From assembly GCF_000003605.2 (NCBI RefSeq), contig NW_003141315.1, positions 195,443-220,667 on the forward strand: a stretch of 25,225 nucleotides of DNA, in the 5' to 3' direction. The notes under the pieces are model-generated. The model saw nothing but the letters and a program-made list of their open reading frames with translations, made no database searches and was not told the DNA's origin. Every line of letters begins with the position of its first letter. Positions within the stretch are counted from its first letter, which is position 1. This document shows positions 10,901-18,491 of this stretch, one piece after another. The DNA comes from Saccoglossus kowalevskii. Lineage: Eukaryota > Hemichordata > Enteropneusta > Harrimaniidae. Made by a program: the position numbers and the translations under genes.

Positions 10901-12487
10901 AAAAACTACAGTTGGTCGAACTATTTATTGGTCCGGCTGACATATGTATTTGCCTATTTCCGCGCATTCGGTCCTCCAGCGTACAGCAGGGAGCCGATTA
11001 TCAGTATATGTTCTGAAGGCTACTGACGTATATATACGAAACTAGCGTGTATCTAATCAACCCCTAAAATCTTGCATGAACTTAATCAAATTGAACCGAG
11101 CCGACCACGTTGCTAAGCCAGCAAACACTAAACGACACACCGTCAAATGTGTTTCGCCTATGCTGAATGTGACAGTATAATAACATTGTGAATTTTGACT
11201 CATTACACGAATGCATGTTCTGTCTGTCTGTGAATATTTTGTATGATTTGTAAAACCACGAAATACACAAAATACACTGTAAACTATTCCTAAGTTTTTG
11301 TTTAGTGTAACACGCATTAAAATTTATTTTTATCACTGTAACAATGAATCATCCAATGCGTTGTGCGTGCGTGTACAAACAAACATTGAACCACGAGCAA
11401 TCAATGGTTATACATAACATACAATGAAAAAAAATTGGTGACCCTCCTAAAATACCAAGGTTGAATTATTATAACACAAACTTAAAATCGAATGTTATCA
11501 ATTTAAATTGTCAACGAGATTACTGATATAAAAACAAACAATTTTTAAATAATCATATAACTAATAAGAATATTTTTAGAGACATTGTACAAGCTCGTCA
11601 TTTACCAATAAACTGGTCGATATATCCTCAACTAAACACTGTACCATGAGATAATAACATTGTTATGTTAGAAGTCAGACCTTAAATAAATATGACTGGT
11701 TGGAATAGGCTACAAGTAGATGAATTGTGACGGAAGAACTGTCGCAGCAGTGTTTATTTTTTTAGAATATTAATAATTGTGCTTTCGATCAAATTGAGAC
11801 AGGAAATGAGCCACTTGATAAATTTATATTGTAGTGTCTGTTTCGTCGTGTTGGGTGTATAATGCAGACATTGATCATACACTGAAGTGGAGTTCGTATT
11901 TGTCTACAAGTTTCTACACAACGTTTGATGTTACTGTGGAAATTAGATTTTCAATGCAGCGGGTTCACATATAAATTTTAAACAAAGTAGTTTACATGGA
12001 TGACTCAACAAGTTTTCAATTCGAAACCGTTCGACATTTTTTTGATACAGGTGTGTTCATTTCGTGGTATTAGTTGACATTAGATATCATGCATCACTTT
12101 TTGGTGGTATAACATGAACTTGTGCACAGACATATGTTTATGCAACATTTAATATGTAATAAATGAAATCAAAGAACACACACACCCTCCCCATACAGCG
12201 CGGAAATTGGTACGAAATGTGCTGACGTTTGGGAAATCAAGTACGATTTGTTTGAGGGATGAAGAATGAAGAGTTTTCTTTTCTGCTCATTCGTACCATA
12301 CTAACAAAATTAGTATATCACAAAATTCCCTATTTGGAAATGCTGGTCCGTAGCTAATGAAAATACCTAAAAATATTTAGCAATTACGCCGCATATTGTA
12401 CGCTAACGCAAACCTGCAAATTATTTTGGAAAACAAACTTACGTGCGTCTGGAGGACAGCTGCGAAGAAAAAACACACTCCAATCAT
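441..12487 (-). CDS. Secreted multidomain fucolectin-like lectin, 10 coding exons, damaged
   Basis: Proposed join on the minus strand: 12487-12443, 8479-8248, 7491-7279, 6493-6261, 5862-5650, 4749-4519, 3475-3263, 2584-2351, 1700-1488, 679-441. It encodes a signal peptide followed by five F5/8-type-C-like FTP lectin domains. This family binds fucose and other sugars outside the cell, often in innate recognition. Seen directly: repeated WWKVDLG, RxDCC, GRYV and YLNFCE motifs, and GTGAGT/GTAAGA donors with CAG/TAG acceptors. The A/B junctions are all phase 1, and exon 1 and exon 2 are both phase 0. Exon lengths sum to 2066 nt, one short of 689 codons because of a 1-nt deletion in domain 2. A TAA also interrupts domain 4. 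As read, only the signal peptide and domain 1 would be translated intact. It may be a pseudogene, a damaged allele or an assembly with base errors. The alternative is several short lectin genes, but no other signal-peptide exons were seen between units. Confidence 0.7.
1488..1700 (-). pseudogene. FTP lectin domain 4, exon B (in-frame TAA)
   Basis: This 213-nt exon has acceptor CATTTCAG and donor GTATGA. It encodes NRIVDCEIRVGLS, then TAA at 1659-1657, then DISQNTQCGDKIEEY, SAIVGRYVSIQLV and SDYLNFCEMQVMAE. Sibling exons have a glutamate codon (GAA or GAG) at the stop position in LSEVIS, SSEDIS and LKEVIS. All other features are preserved, so the lesion looks recent. The phase 1-1 structure means that skipping this exon would keep the frame. 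Confidence 0.82.
2351..2584 (-). CDS. FTP lectin domain 4, exon A
   Basis: This 234-nt, phase 1-1 exon has acceptor CTATTTAG and donor GTGAGT. It encodes EFGVALMNAAEDKTVTQSS, NPDYPASNAVDGDTSPNW, AWWKVDLGANF and NRLDDCC. The sugar-site motif reads R-x-D-D-C-C, with one residue more than R-x-D-C-C, as in domain 2 (RLEDCC). It is open throughout. Confidence 0.87.
3263..3475 (-). CDS. FTP lectin domain 3, exon B
   Basis: This 213-nt, phase 1-1 exon has acceptor CATTTCAG and donor GTAAGA. It encodes NRIAGSEIRVGLKEVIS, NTQCGEKIT, SDPILGRYVSIQIV and SDYLNFCEMQVMAE. It is open throughout and closest to the domain-1 B exon. Confidence 0.88.
3779..3833. repeat. (TTTG)n-like simple repeat
   Basis: An imperfect GTTT/ATTT tetranucleotide run in the domain-3 A/B intron. 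Shorter forms occur at about 1991-2010 and 7855-7868 in sibling units. Confidence 0.75.
4097..4438. repeat. 19-bp minisatellite, 18 copies
   Basis: Eighteen head-to-tail copies of taatacggtaatatgtatc, with variants at the last four positions (gtttc, gcatc, gttcc). Copies 7 and 17 share a distinct aacatgtata variant. It lies in the domain-3 A/B intron about 80 bases past the donor. Sibling units have only one degenerate seed (taatacgg) at the same place (about 2260-2270 and 6170-6180). Confidence 0.95.
4519..4749 (-). CDS. FTP lectin domain 3, exon A
   Basis: This 231-nt, phase 1-1 exon has acceptor TTTTCAG and donor GTGAGT. It encodes EYQQVLDNVALGKTASQSS, ASNAVDGNIDPSM, AWWKVDLGAKY and VVTNRKDCC. 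It is open throughout and has the standard R-x-D-C-C spacing, as in domain 1. A 19-bp minisatellite begins about 80 bases into the following intron. Confidence 0.87.
4882..4913. repeat. Poly(A) tract, 32 nt
   Basis: An uninterrupted run of 32 A in the intron before the domain-3 A exon. The homologous positions in sibling units carry short runs (about 6641-6651 and 829-836), so the run has grown locally. Its length is likely polymorphic and prone to sequencing error. Confidence 0.9.
5650..5862 (-). CDS. FTP lectin domain 2, exon B
   Basis: This 213-nt, phase 1-1 exon has acceptor CATTTCAG and donor GTAAGA. It encodes TRIVGSEIRVGSSEDIS, NTQCGEKVT, ALVGRYVSIQIV and SDYLNFCEMQVMAE. It is open throughout. 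It resembles the domain-4 B exon (EDIS/DIS and AxVGRYV forms) more than the B exons of domains 1 and 3 (EVISLNT, DPIVGRYV). Confidence 0.88.
6261..6493 (-). CDS. FTP lectin domain 2, exon A (1-nt frameshift)
   Basis: This exon has acceptor CTATTTAG and donor GTGAGT. It encodes NPDYPAGNAVDG, PWWKVDLGAL and NRLEDCC. It is 233 nt long where an in-frame exon of this type is 231 or 234. Compared with the sibling exons, one T is missing at about 6450/6451 in the string coding for TATQSS, so the frame before it (EYEPVVTNVAVGRT) does not run into the frame after it. Skipping this exon alone would keep frame, because its neighbours meet in phase 1. This could be a real lesion or a base-call error. Confidence 0.8.
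7279..7491 (-). CDS. FTP lectin domain 1, exon B
   Basis: This 213-nt exon (71 codons, phase 1 at both ends) has acceptor ATTTCAG and donor GTAAGA. It encodes SNRILNSEVRVG, NTPCGEKIT, DPIVGRYVSVQIV and SDYLNFCEFQVWAE, the C-terminal half of the FTP sandwich. The family pattern is CCxER, a CGE cysteine, GRYV and the YLxLCE cysteine. When spliced after the domain-1 A exon the junction reads CC-S-NR, which retains the second sugar-site arginine. The exon is intact. Confidence 0.88.
8248..8479 (-). CDS. FTP lectin domain 1, exon A
   Basis: This exon of 232 nt encodes the N-terminal half of an FTP domain: VALMKTATQSS, AVDGDIIPNF, AWWKVDLGG, YEVAIVNRIDCC. RIDCC matches the family R-x-D-C-C sugar site with its adjacent cysteines. 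The acceptor TTTTTTAG is one base out of register with the other A exons, so the exon starts in phase 0 and can join the signal-peptide exon. The donor is GTGAGT, phase 1. No stops are present. Confidence 0.85.
9618..9962 (+). CDS. Single-exon hypothetical protein, 114 aa
   Basis: The ATG at 9618 sits in a good Kozak context (AACATGG). It opens 114 codons beginning MATTPPKYVSIKVQRKNGG and ending EEVPLWR, with TGA at 9960-9962. The base composition is clearly GC-richer than the surrounding introns, and an AATAAA lies about 140 bases after the stop. I recognise no domain. There is no signal peptide or membrane segment, and the sequence looks like a mixed alpha/beta cytosolic protein with charged stretches. 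It lies inside the proposed lectin intron 1 on the opposite strand. The stop overlaps an AG|GTGAAG string that could instead act as a splice donor, so this may be the first exon of a longer gene. It could also be a retrocopy or part of a mobile element. Confidence 0.5.
   Translation: MATTPPKYVSIKVQRKNGGIIVDWYAIDVGQGDVAFTQLYERLLAASEFRPDNYKDILSRMAISRFFCNDERNGRGVEVYGGLKVGQATSQFGCFVSIEVDKTAKKAEEVPLWR
10102..10107 (+). terminator. Poly(A) signal for the 9618 ORF
   Basis: AATAAA 140 bases after the TGA at 9960, followed by a TTGTTGTTGTTTTTGG GT-rich stretch that resembles a downstream cleavage element. It supports a short intronless transcript. Confidence 0.45.
10485..10555. repeat. Decayed copy of the lectin intron repeat
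   Basis: The stretch with AAACCACGTAACTGATCA, then an ATTATTGTA run and AGAAGATTTAG, resembles the intron segments near 7030-7090 and 7175-7200 of the lectin array. It suggests that the array once reached further upstream or shed a fragment into intron 1. Confidence 0.4.
10613..10631. repeat. Perfect 9-bp inverted repeat over a stop codon
   Basis: AGCCACTCA and TGAGTGGCT separated by one base, forming a compact palindrome that includes the stop codon of the 75-aa minus-strand ORF. It may be the end of a short transposon footprint or chance. Confidence 0.5.
10622..10849 (-). CDS. Possible small secreted peptide, 75 aa
   Basis: The ATG at 10849 opens 75 codons. Residues 4-19 (RFFAILLVLFILSSTA) form a strong signal-peptide-like hydrophobic core with a small-residue cleavage site before W20. 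The mature part has two possible N-glycosylation sites at most (one clear NST), a single cysteine and no dibasic processing sites. It matches no family I know. It lies within the proposed lectin intron 1 on the same strand, so it could be a nested gene, an alternative first exon or chance. The stop codon falls inside a perfect 9-bp inverted repeat. Confidence 0.35.
   Translation of the reverse strand: MHQRFFAILLVLFILSSTAWNHFDHTTVKIDQKSIGIYSNPGAMKQLLFTYNSTDQYPKPYGGCTATNIKVSATQ
12443..12487 (-). CDS. Lectin exon 1: signal peptide
   Basis: The ATG at 12487 opens 15 codons beginning MIGVCFFFAAVLQT, a short hydrophobic signal peptide, and then reaches a consensus GTAAGT donor at 12442. The exon ends in phase 0. 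Of the five A exons only that of domain 1 (starting at 8479) has a phase-0 acceptor; the other four are phase 1. The two therefore fit as neighbours and would place a secretion signal directly before the first lectin domain. The bases before the ATG are A-rich with A at -3, which suits a start. The link is inferred across a 3963-bp intron and rests on phase and biological sense, not on transcript evidence. Confidence 0.6.
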
Positions 12488-12540
12488 TTTTACTGCAATG
12501 TATAGTCGACGAAGTGAGTAACGAATATGAGTCCACGCTT

Positions 12541-12552
12541 CTGTATTTATTC
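12541..12552 (-). promoter_or_regulatory. Possible TATA-like element of the lectin gene
   Basis: On the minus strand an AATAAATA-type TATA-like string lies about 57 bases before the lectin ATG at 12487, leaving room for a transcription start near 12515-12525 and a short 5' UTR. The region is AT-rich, so such strings are common by chance. Confidence 0.25.
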
Positions 12553-12692
12553 CTTATGTAAATAAGAATATATCAGAAGTTAAGGGGTCTTATTGCCACC
12601 CCAGCCCCTTCTCGCGTTTCACCATCTAAACGAACAGAAATTGCTCAGCTATATTTAGCTACAAATACGTAAATCAAATCTTCACTGTAGGT

Positions 12693-13310
12693 TATTCTTT
12701 TTGAAGTTTCAAGAAAGAAATTGTTGCATCGAAGTTGTGTAAATTTGGCAAGAAACAGTGTTGTTTTAAAATCATGTGATTTTCAATGGTCCGACGACAT
12801 TCTGTAGCATTGGGAACACTAGCCTTGGGAAACTAATCATAGCTGACCTGAAATGTACTATAGTACTAAAACTAGTTTGATTGGCATGGATTAAAATGAA
12901 TTATACCTGCACTTTTTAATAACACATTTATTTATTTTTTCCAATAGAATAAATTAAAAGATAAGGGGGCGTTTTACCATCTGAACAATAAAATCTTCAC
13001 AAGAATCTTCACATCATCAACAAATGTATCTACTGTGATGTGATATGCTATCTTGTTTCAAAACCCCCACCACGTTTTATGGCCAATGTGCTCTCTAATC
13101 AAATGAACTGTTTAGATATGCTCAACGTTTTTAACTCTTAACATTTTTTTCTTCTGTATCGCCTTCGTTAAAAACGTATTCGAGATTAATATGAACCTAT
13201 TAAATCCTGTTTTTCACAATTTCTGTAATTTTTATTTTTCAATTATGTTACTGAAATGACAATGAATTCTCTAACGTGACCTCCTTTTTTCGCATTTTGT
13301 GTCTATCATT
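12693..13310 (+). repeat. Dispersed repeat family, copy 1
   Basis: It shares long similarity with copies at 13561 and 16695: AAATCATGTGATTTTCAATGG, CATTCTGTAGCATTGGG, the palindrome GTACTATAGTAC, CATGGATTAAAA, and CCTGCACTTTTTAATA. It is followed by ACGTATTCG and TGAATTCTCT segments seen again near 16905-16980. No ORF of note, so it is probably a nonautonomous element. Confidence 0.75.
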
Positions 13311-13560
13311 CAAGATTTCCTGTGTAGTTGTGTCTGCTCGGCTATGGAAGCGTGTGCCTGGTAAGTATAATGATACTGTGCTACAAGATTCACCGACTGT
13401 ATTAAGCTAGTAATTGATCAACAAAATGTTTTCGTAGCACCCGTTATATTTGTTGAAACAACATTAAACCATAGGCCTCACATCGATCAATCCATCACCT
13501 GCTTTATTCTACTTATGGTATATTATTCGTGCAACGTTTGTCAATCATCATGAATGTAGA

Positions 13561-13977
13561 TAATTTTTTTTTTAGATTTCAAAGAAGCACTTGTTGCATA
13601 AAAGTTTTGTGACTTTGCTAGAACCAGTTTGGTTTGAAAAATCATGTGATTTTCAATGGAGCGAAGACATTCTGTAGCATTGGGGACAGTAGTCGGGGAG
13701 AACCGATCATAGATGACCTGAAATGTACTATAGTGCTACAACTAGTCTGGGTGACATGGATTAAAACAGTTATACTTTTTATTTATTTATGAAAACCAGC
13801 CTGTCGATACTTTTGTACACTGTGCCTAAATGCGCCTACGCAGTTTTAAAAATGGCGCTGCGCCACATCATAAAACATTTTTTCTGACTTTTTTTAATTT
13901 TTCTTTTGATTAGCTGATATTTAAAAATTTTAGATTTGGAAATTATATAAGAACCATCAAGAATAGATGAACAGATG
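13561..13977 (+). repeat. Dispersed repeat family, copy 2
   Basis: It has the same 5' part as copy 1 (to about 13770) and then a right part absent from copy 1: GAAAACCAGCCTGT, CACTGTGCCT, CGCAGTTTTAAAAATGGCGC, TTTTGATTAGCTGA and AAATTATATAAGAACC. The right part recurs at 17061-17213 and, inverted, at 17973-18212. It abuts the broken end of the LINE ORF2. Confidence 0.8.
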
Positions 13978-13995
13978 TCGATAAGTAAATACAAA

Positions 13996-14352
13996 TCAAT
14001 AACGACTGGACAGCATAGACGTTAAACAGATGAACTGGCGACCGTGTATCTCCAGATATACGTGAAGCAAACGCCCCAGGAACACACTAACAACATTCAA
14101 TACCTTGATGTTTTTATTGGTATTTTTATTGACTAAAATAGCCACACCAGCAGACTGTGAGTTACCATGGGAGATTAAAATGGAGGAACGCCATACAATT
14201 TGACATTGGGCTTCATCAGCTTGAACAGTGTGAGTTTCCTGAAAAAAATAAAAGTCGCTGGAATGATTTAATTTAAGGAATTCGAAAAGCTGGTATCGCT
14301 TCAGTGAATCGCGACACCCGCGTACATTCCATGTAACAGCAGAGAAACTCAT
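13996..14352 (-). pseudogene. LINE ORF2 fragment: AP-endonuclease N-terminus
   Basis: Starting at the ATG at 14352, the frame reads MSFSAVTWNVRGCRDSLKR, then FYFFQETHTV at residues 35-43 and GVAILVNKN at about residue 70. These match the start of the endonuclease/exonuclease/phosphatase domain of non-LTR retrotransposon ORF2, which nicks target DNA: an Asn in the TWNVRG block and a catalytic Glu in QETH. After FICLTSML the similarity ends and a stop follows at 13996. The rest of the endonuclease and the whole reverse transcriptase are absent, and the sequence beyond is repeat copy 2. The fragment is dead. Confidence 0.8.
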
Positions 14353-14664
14353 GATTAGCATAATATGAAAAGTTAGAACAGTAAAATATGGAATATAAAT
14401 TTTATTATACATGATGAGCAATTAATAAAACTGTATTGCAATGAAATAACTGTTTTATATTTGTGACGTCGGTTGCTAGTGATGGTTGAATACCACGCTT
14501 TTTCTTTAAACTTCCTTCTTTTAAGGTGTCGCGGTTTTCGACCACGAAGGTTGGGTCTGATATGTTCTATTATTTTAGTAGCAACCTGTTGAATGCGCAC
14601 TATTTCGTTGCTTTATAAGTCCGGGGTTTTACGCACCTCATTGAGCGAGCGTGCTAGACTGGCC

Positions 14665-15257
14665 AAGTCGGGACTTCTTTTTTGTTTTACAAAATGAAAT
14701 AATTAATTGTTCTTTTAAAACTTTTAGCGTGATCGCGAAAACTAACCTGGCCGCTAAAGAAATCCCGACTGGACGCATCTGCAGGCGTTTGACTGTTATT
14801 AATTATTCATGATTGCATTGATTATTCATGAGTGGGTGTGTGAAAGTAAACATGACCTTTTAAAGGTTGATTCGATTCAATCGCAGAGATGGATACTTTA
14901 ACTTTCTAAGTGCAAAGGCGATATTTTCATCCATGTTTAATAAAAACAAGTCGATTTAAATGTCCAATGTATATAAGTAGTCTTTCAAAATCGCCAGGTC
15001 GTCAGATGTGAAAGGTCAAGAAATTAACATAGATGAGATATGACGTATATAGCTGCACTCTGATTCGTTGTCAATGCTAGTCAGCAACATTAATTAGCAT
15101 AATCAACGGGGTGATTCCGCTCCCACAGGGGGTCGCCTGCAGATGCGTCCAGTCGGAATTTCTTTCGCAGTCACGCTAGTTGTTGCGATCACGTTAAAAA
15201 GGCTAAAATTCACAATTAATTAAACTTTTTTTTTAACCAAAAATGAAGTCCCGACTT
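14665..15257. mobile_element. MITE-like element with 124-bp terminal inverted repeats
   Basis: The left arm 14665-14787 and right arm 15134-15257 are inverted copies. They share AAGTCGGGACTTC at the outer ends, AATTAATTGT, GCGTGATCGC, and GACTGGACGCATCTGCAGGCG at the inner ends. The arms differ at scattered positions, so the insertion is not new. The 346-bp core has no useful ORF. It separates LINE ORF1 from ORF2, so it probably jumped into the LINE. Similarity continues weakly about 28 bases outward on each side (14637 and 15285), so the true termini and the target duplication are unsure. It is a nonautonomous cut-and-paste type; the superfamily is not assignable by eye. Confidence 0.75.
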
Positions 15258-15289
15258 TGCAGTCTCCGAGCGTGAGCAACCTGAGATCG

Positions 15290-16470
15290 GGACAAAAACG
15301 AGTGGCCACATCAATGATTTTTCTTGAATTGAAAGATTCAACCAAGAAAGGGTTCAAAGCTTCGCGGGAAAGCAGTTTTACTTTCTCGTTCGAGACAGAA
15401 AGTTCCATGGCTTCTGAAGATAAGGAAGATATTTCAGATCCGTCAGACACAACAGATTCCGCATCATTCCTGCCCTCAGACAGACCCACAGGGATTAGAT
15501 AGTATCCTTTGTTGTGTCAAACGGGTCACATGACTCTCATGGTAAAATAGGGGGAGTAAAGGGGTGGGTTAGTACCACCTCTTCATCATTTACATTAACA
15601 TTTGTTGTTTTGTTATCAGTTGACATTGTATTATTTGTATCGGTTTTGCTCGTACCAGGAGCGTGTGTTATCAAGTTTTCATTTGTATTGATGTTATTAT
15701 CGTTTATAACATTGTCACTCATTTCATTTTCTTTGTTTTTGTCGTTATTGTCACCATCATCATTTAAAGTGTCACCATTATCGTGGTCCACATTTTCGGG
15801 CAGATATTCAGTTTCCATAGTTTAATTATTTTCAACAGTTTTATCAACGGGGGGACTATTTTGATCAATAACAGTGTGATCAGTAGGTAGAGATTCGGGG
15901 TCAGGGTGTGTATCGGTATTTTGCACGGAAGCACTTGTGACACACGATCTCATCAGTAGACAAGTAAATTCTATATTGTCTCTCCTCATATGTGACCTTA
16001 ATAACACCGTCAAGTTTATTATCATCACATAACATATAAACTTGGCGGCGAAACGATTTAACATGTTTCAACTCGGGTTGTTTACACCCGAGTGGAATTA
16101 AACGCAGATTACTCACAACGCGGCCATGCCGTGAATATTCAGTTTCAAGGACATGATTTGATATGAAGGGTGTTACACCTGAAAGAATCACTTTAGTGAC
16201 GGATTTTACGAGTGATTGTACATGAATGAAGTCTCCCACTGCCAGATCAGTAGTGCAAGCCCTTTCAACAGCGTTGATCGAGTCTAGAAAAACTATAACA
16301 CTTCTCTTTGCACGGGAAGCAGCAATTTATTTAGCCAGTTTGAGAACAGAAGAAACGCTTTTAACATAGGTTTCAATTGAAATCCCATCAATTGACTTAC
16401 ATTTAAGACCGTGTTTACGTGTCAGCCCTACAAAATGGTTGACACGTGTAGTCGCCGTGGAGACCGCGAG
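15290..16470 (-). pseudogene. LINE ORF1 (Tx1-like, RRM/zinc-knuckle type), decayed
   Basis: The minus-strand frame reads SVIVFLDSINAVERA, then VTKVILSGVTPFISNHVLE, EYSRHGRVVSNLRLIPLGC, HVKSFRRQVYML and DEIVCHKC. This is the RNA-binding ORF1 pattern seen in Tx1-like LINEs of aquatic animals, ending at the first cysteines of a zinc knuckle. Breaks: TAA at 16329-16327 in the N-terminal part; a frame change just after VCHKC, with the rest of the CxxC-x4-H-x4-C knuckle missing; TAA at 15824-15822; and another frame change after a D/N-rich linker (15818-15537). A C-terminal piece (NPFLVESFNSRKIIDVATR) is recognisable at about 15370-15290. It lies upstream of the ORF2 fragment, as expected for one element. 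Confidence 0.75.
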
Positions 16471-16659
16471 CTGAAAGTGAAAAACAAAACAAAACTAAAA
16501 CGCGGTAGACTTATACCGTAAAATCAAAATAAATAAACGTACGTAAGTAGTAAGTATTAACAAAAAAGATAGTAGAAAAATAGTAGCAACTTACTAACTA
16601 TTTGAGGCAAAAAACCGTGTTTTTGAAGAGCACTCGCAATGCGTGGCAGACATGCGCAG

Positions 16660-16692
16660 ATAGATAGATAAATAAATCAATCAATCAATCAA
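16660..16692. repeat. (GATA)n/(AATC)n simple repeat
   Basis: A short compound tetranucleotide run (GATA then AAAT then CAAT units) directly next to repeat copy 3 and past the 5' end of the LINE. Confidence 0.75.
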
Positions 16693-16694
16693 AT

Positions 16695-17213
16695 AACAGT
16701 AGTCGGGCAGAACCGATCATAGCTGACCTTAAATGTACTATAGTACGAATACTAGTTTGAATGACATGGATTAAAACAGTAATACCTGCACTTTTTAATA
16801 AAATATTTATTTATTTATTATGGTATATACCAATAGAATAAATTAAGAAGCTTTGGAGTTGATCAACCTTTTCAGCACTTTTTGTTATGTGTCGCTGATG
16901 CTAAAAACGTATTCGTGATTACAATTTCTTTACTTTTCATTTTCCAAGATGATGTTACTGAATTTTCAATGAATTCTCTCTTGTGTTCTTCTCTCGAATT
17001 TTGTGTCTTATCACATTTAAACATGGGCCTGCCATGTTAACCAGTCTGTTGTTAATGTTGTACACTGTGCCTATAGGCGCATGCGCAGTTTTAAACATTT
17101 GTTCTGACTTCGTTATATTGTCGTTTTGGTTTTGATTAGCTGAAATTTTAAGATTTTTAAATTTGCAAATTATATAATAACCATCTCGAATAGATAAAGA
17201 GATGTTATCACCT
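16695..17213 (+). repeat. Dispersed repeat family, copy 3
   Basis: It begins at ACAGTAGTCGGGCAGAACC, so it lacks the first 130 bases or so of copies 1 and 2. It then contains both the middle segment shared with copy 1 and the right segment shared with copy 2 (GCGCATGCGCAGTTTTAAA to the AACCATCTCGAATAGAT end). It is the most complete guide to the family structure here. A (GATA)/(AATC) simple repeat lies directly before it. Confidence 0.78.
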
Positions 17214-17972
17214 GTCATCGATTACATAATATTCTAATTAATACTTTGAAGTCTTGGTACATGTCTTAAAATCAAACGCTTTGCACTTGTTATTTTCATT
17301 CGTTAGAACACTTAGGTTAACATCGCAAAATGATGAAAACGATGTCGGAATTAGGTTGCTGCCCAATTGCCATGCGTGCGACAATCATATTTCGGGAGTA
17401 AGGCGTCATTTCAAATACCAAACGTCTATTCTTTGTGTTGCTGTAGCGCTGTATATTCTCCAAAATTGAGAATTATGTGAGAATTATGACCAGATAGGGC
17501 GCTGTATCGTTATCAATATCATTATAACCATGGCTTGTGACATAGAGGGCGCTAATGTGTTTAGCCAGGCTGTCATACTAGTATTCAGTCATAGAGTGAA
17601 TTCGACCACAACGGACAAGATGCAAAGACATGGGGTAAAAGTTCATAAAAAAAAAACATTAATAATCATCTGCTTGTTGTCTATACACTAATTTATGAGG
17701 CTGTGGACAAATGTACGTATATATACTCAAATATTTAGTTTTCAAATAAATACATACAACTGTGGTGTTTTTTTATTTAATTATGCTCTTCATATATAAC
17801 ACACACGTTTCTGCCTCACTTACAGCTTTTATGTACAAAATGAAGAAGAAAAAAACTTTTCATTTTCAACTTTTTTATGTAAAAAAAATCACTCCTCGCT
17901 TCCAACTTTCAGGCCGCTCCGGGGTTTTTACAAGAAAAATCCGATGAACAAGAATTTTTTTTGGTCTGGCCT
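17214..17972. other. Intergenic, no gene seen
   Basis: AT-rich sequence between repeat copies 3 and 4. It contains one arm of a 42-bp inverted repeat (17370-17411) and two GGGCGCT motifs near 17507 and 17548. The short ORFs here (17254-17469, 17762-17947) lack any recognisable feature. Confidence 0.5.
17370..17411 (+). repeat. 42-bp inverted repeat, left arm
   Basis: CCATGCGTGCGACAATCATA with TTCGGGAGTAAGGCGTCATT following. It matches the reverse complement of 18450-18491 with a single mismatch over 42 bases. The arms are about 1.04 kb apart and enclose repeat copy 4. Confidence 0.85.
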
Positions 17973-18212
17973 AATCAAAACCTAAACGTCAACTAAGCAG
18001 AACATCCGTTCATCTATTCGAGATGGTTCTTATATAATTTGCAAATCTAAATCTTTAAATTTCAGCTAATCAAAATCAAAACGTCAATTAAACAAAGTCA
18101 GAAAAAAATGTTCTATAATGTGGCGCAGCGCAATCTTTAAAACTGCGCATGCGCCTTTAGAGACAGTGCATCAACAGGGTGGTTTTCATAAATAAATAAA
18201 AAATGCAGGTAA
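17973..18212 (-). repeat. Dispersed repeat family, copy 4 (inverted)
   Basis: This is the right part of the family in reverse orientation: read on the minus strand it gives TTTATTTATGAAAACCACCCTG, GGCGCATGCGCAGTTTTAAA, GATTAGCTGAAATTTAAAGA and TTATATAAGAACCATCTCG. It matches copy 2 closely. Confidence 0.8.
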
Positions 18213-18449
18213 CACATAAAAATAATTTGTACTGCCATTTGAAGCACTATGTAATAACACTCCTGATATAGGCTGTATAGATGGGAGTAGTCACGGTGAA
18301 GTAGTTCATTTGTAACAGTTACTGTCCCATACCTACACTTTCTTCTGATTACGAGAAATACCAGAACCACTTCTTGCTACTTCTTTATCACCGTGTAATA
18401 AACATACAGGTTCATTTGATATGGTGTTGGATTCAATACCATCCCTCCA

Positions 18450-18491
18450 AAATGACGCCTTACTCCCGAAATATGATTGTCACACGCATGG
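18450..18491 (-). repeat. 42-bp inverted repeat, right arm
   Basis: Inverted partner of 17370-17411 with 41/42 identity. Its end touches the perfect hairpin that begins at 18492. Confidence 0.85.

Larger units (their letters stand above)
8480..12442 (-). other. Lectin intron 1 with nested ORFs
   Basis: This proposed 3963-bp intron runs from the GTAAGT donor at 12442 to the TTTTTTAG acceptor at 8480. It contains an opposite-strand 114-codon ORF (9618-9962), a same-strand small secreted-peptide ORF (10849-10622) and a decayed piece of the lectin intron repeat (about 10485-10555). In 8484-9400 and 11040-12440 I see only AT-rich sequence, homopolymer runs and short chance ORFs. Confidence 0.5.

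Noticed and set aside
14373-14600. Basic 75-codon minus-strand frame between LINE ORF1 and ORF2
   Set aside because: It is rich in Arg/Lys but unlike known LINE domains; probably inter-ORF sequence.
15537-15818. D/N-rich 93-codon ORF as an independent acidic protein
   Set aside because: It lies in the same frame as the upstream ORF1 segment after a TAA and continues the decayed LINE ORF1, where such linkers are normal.
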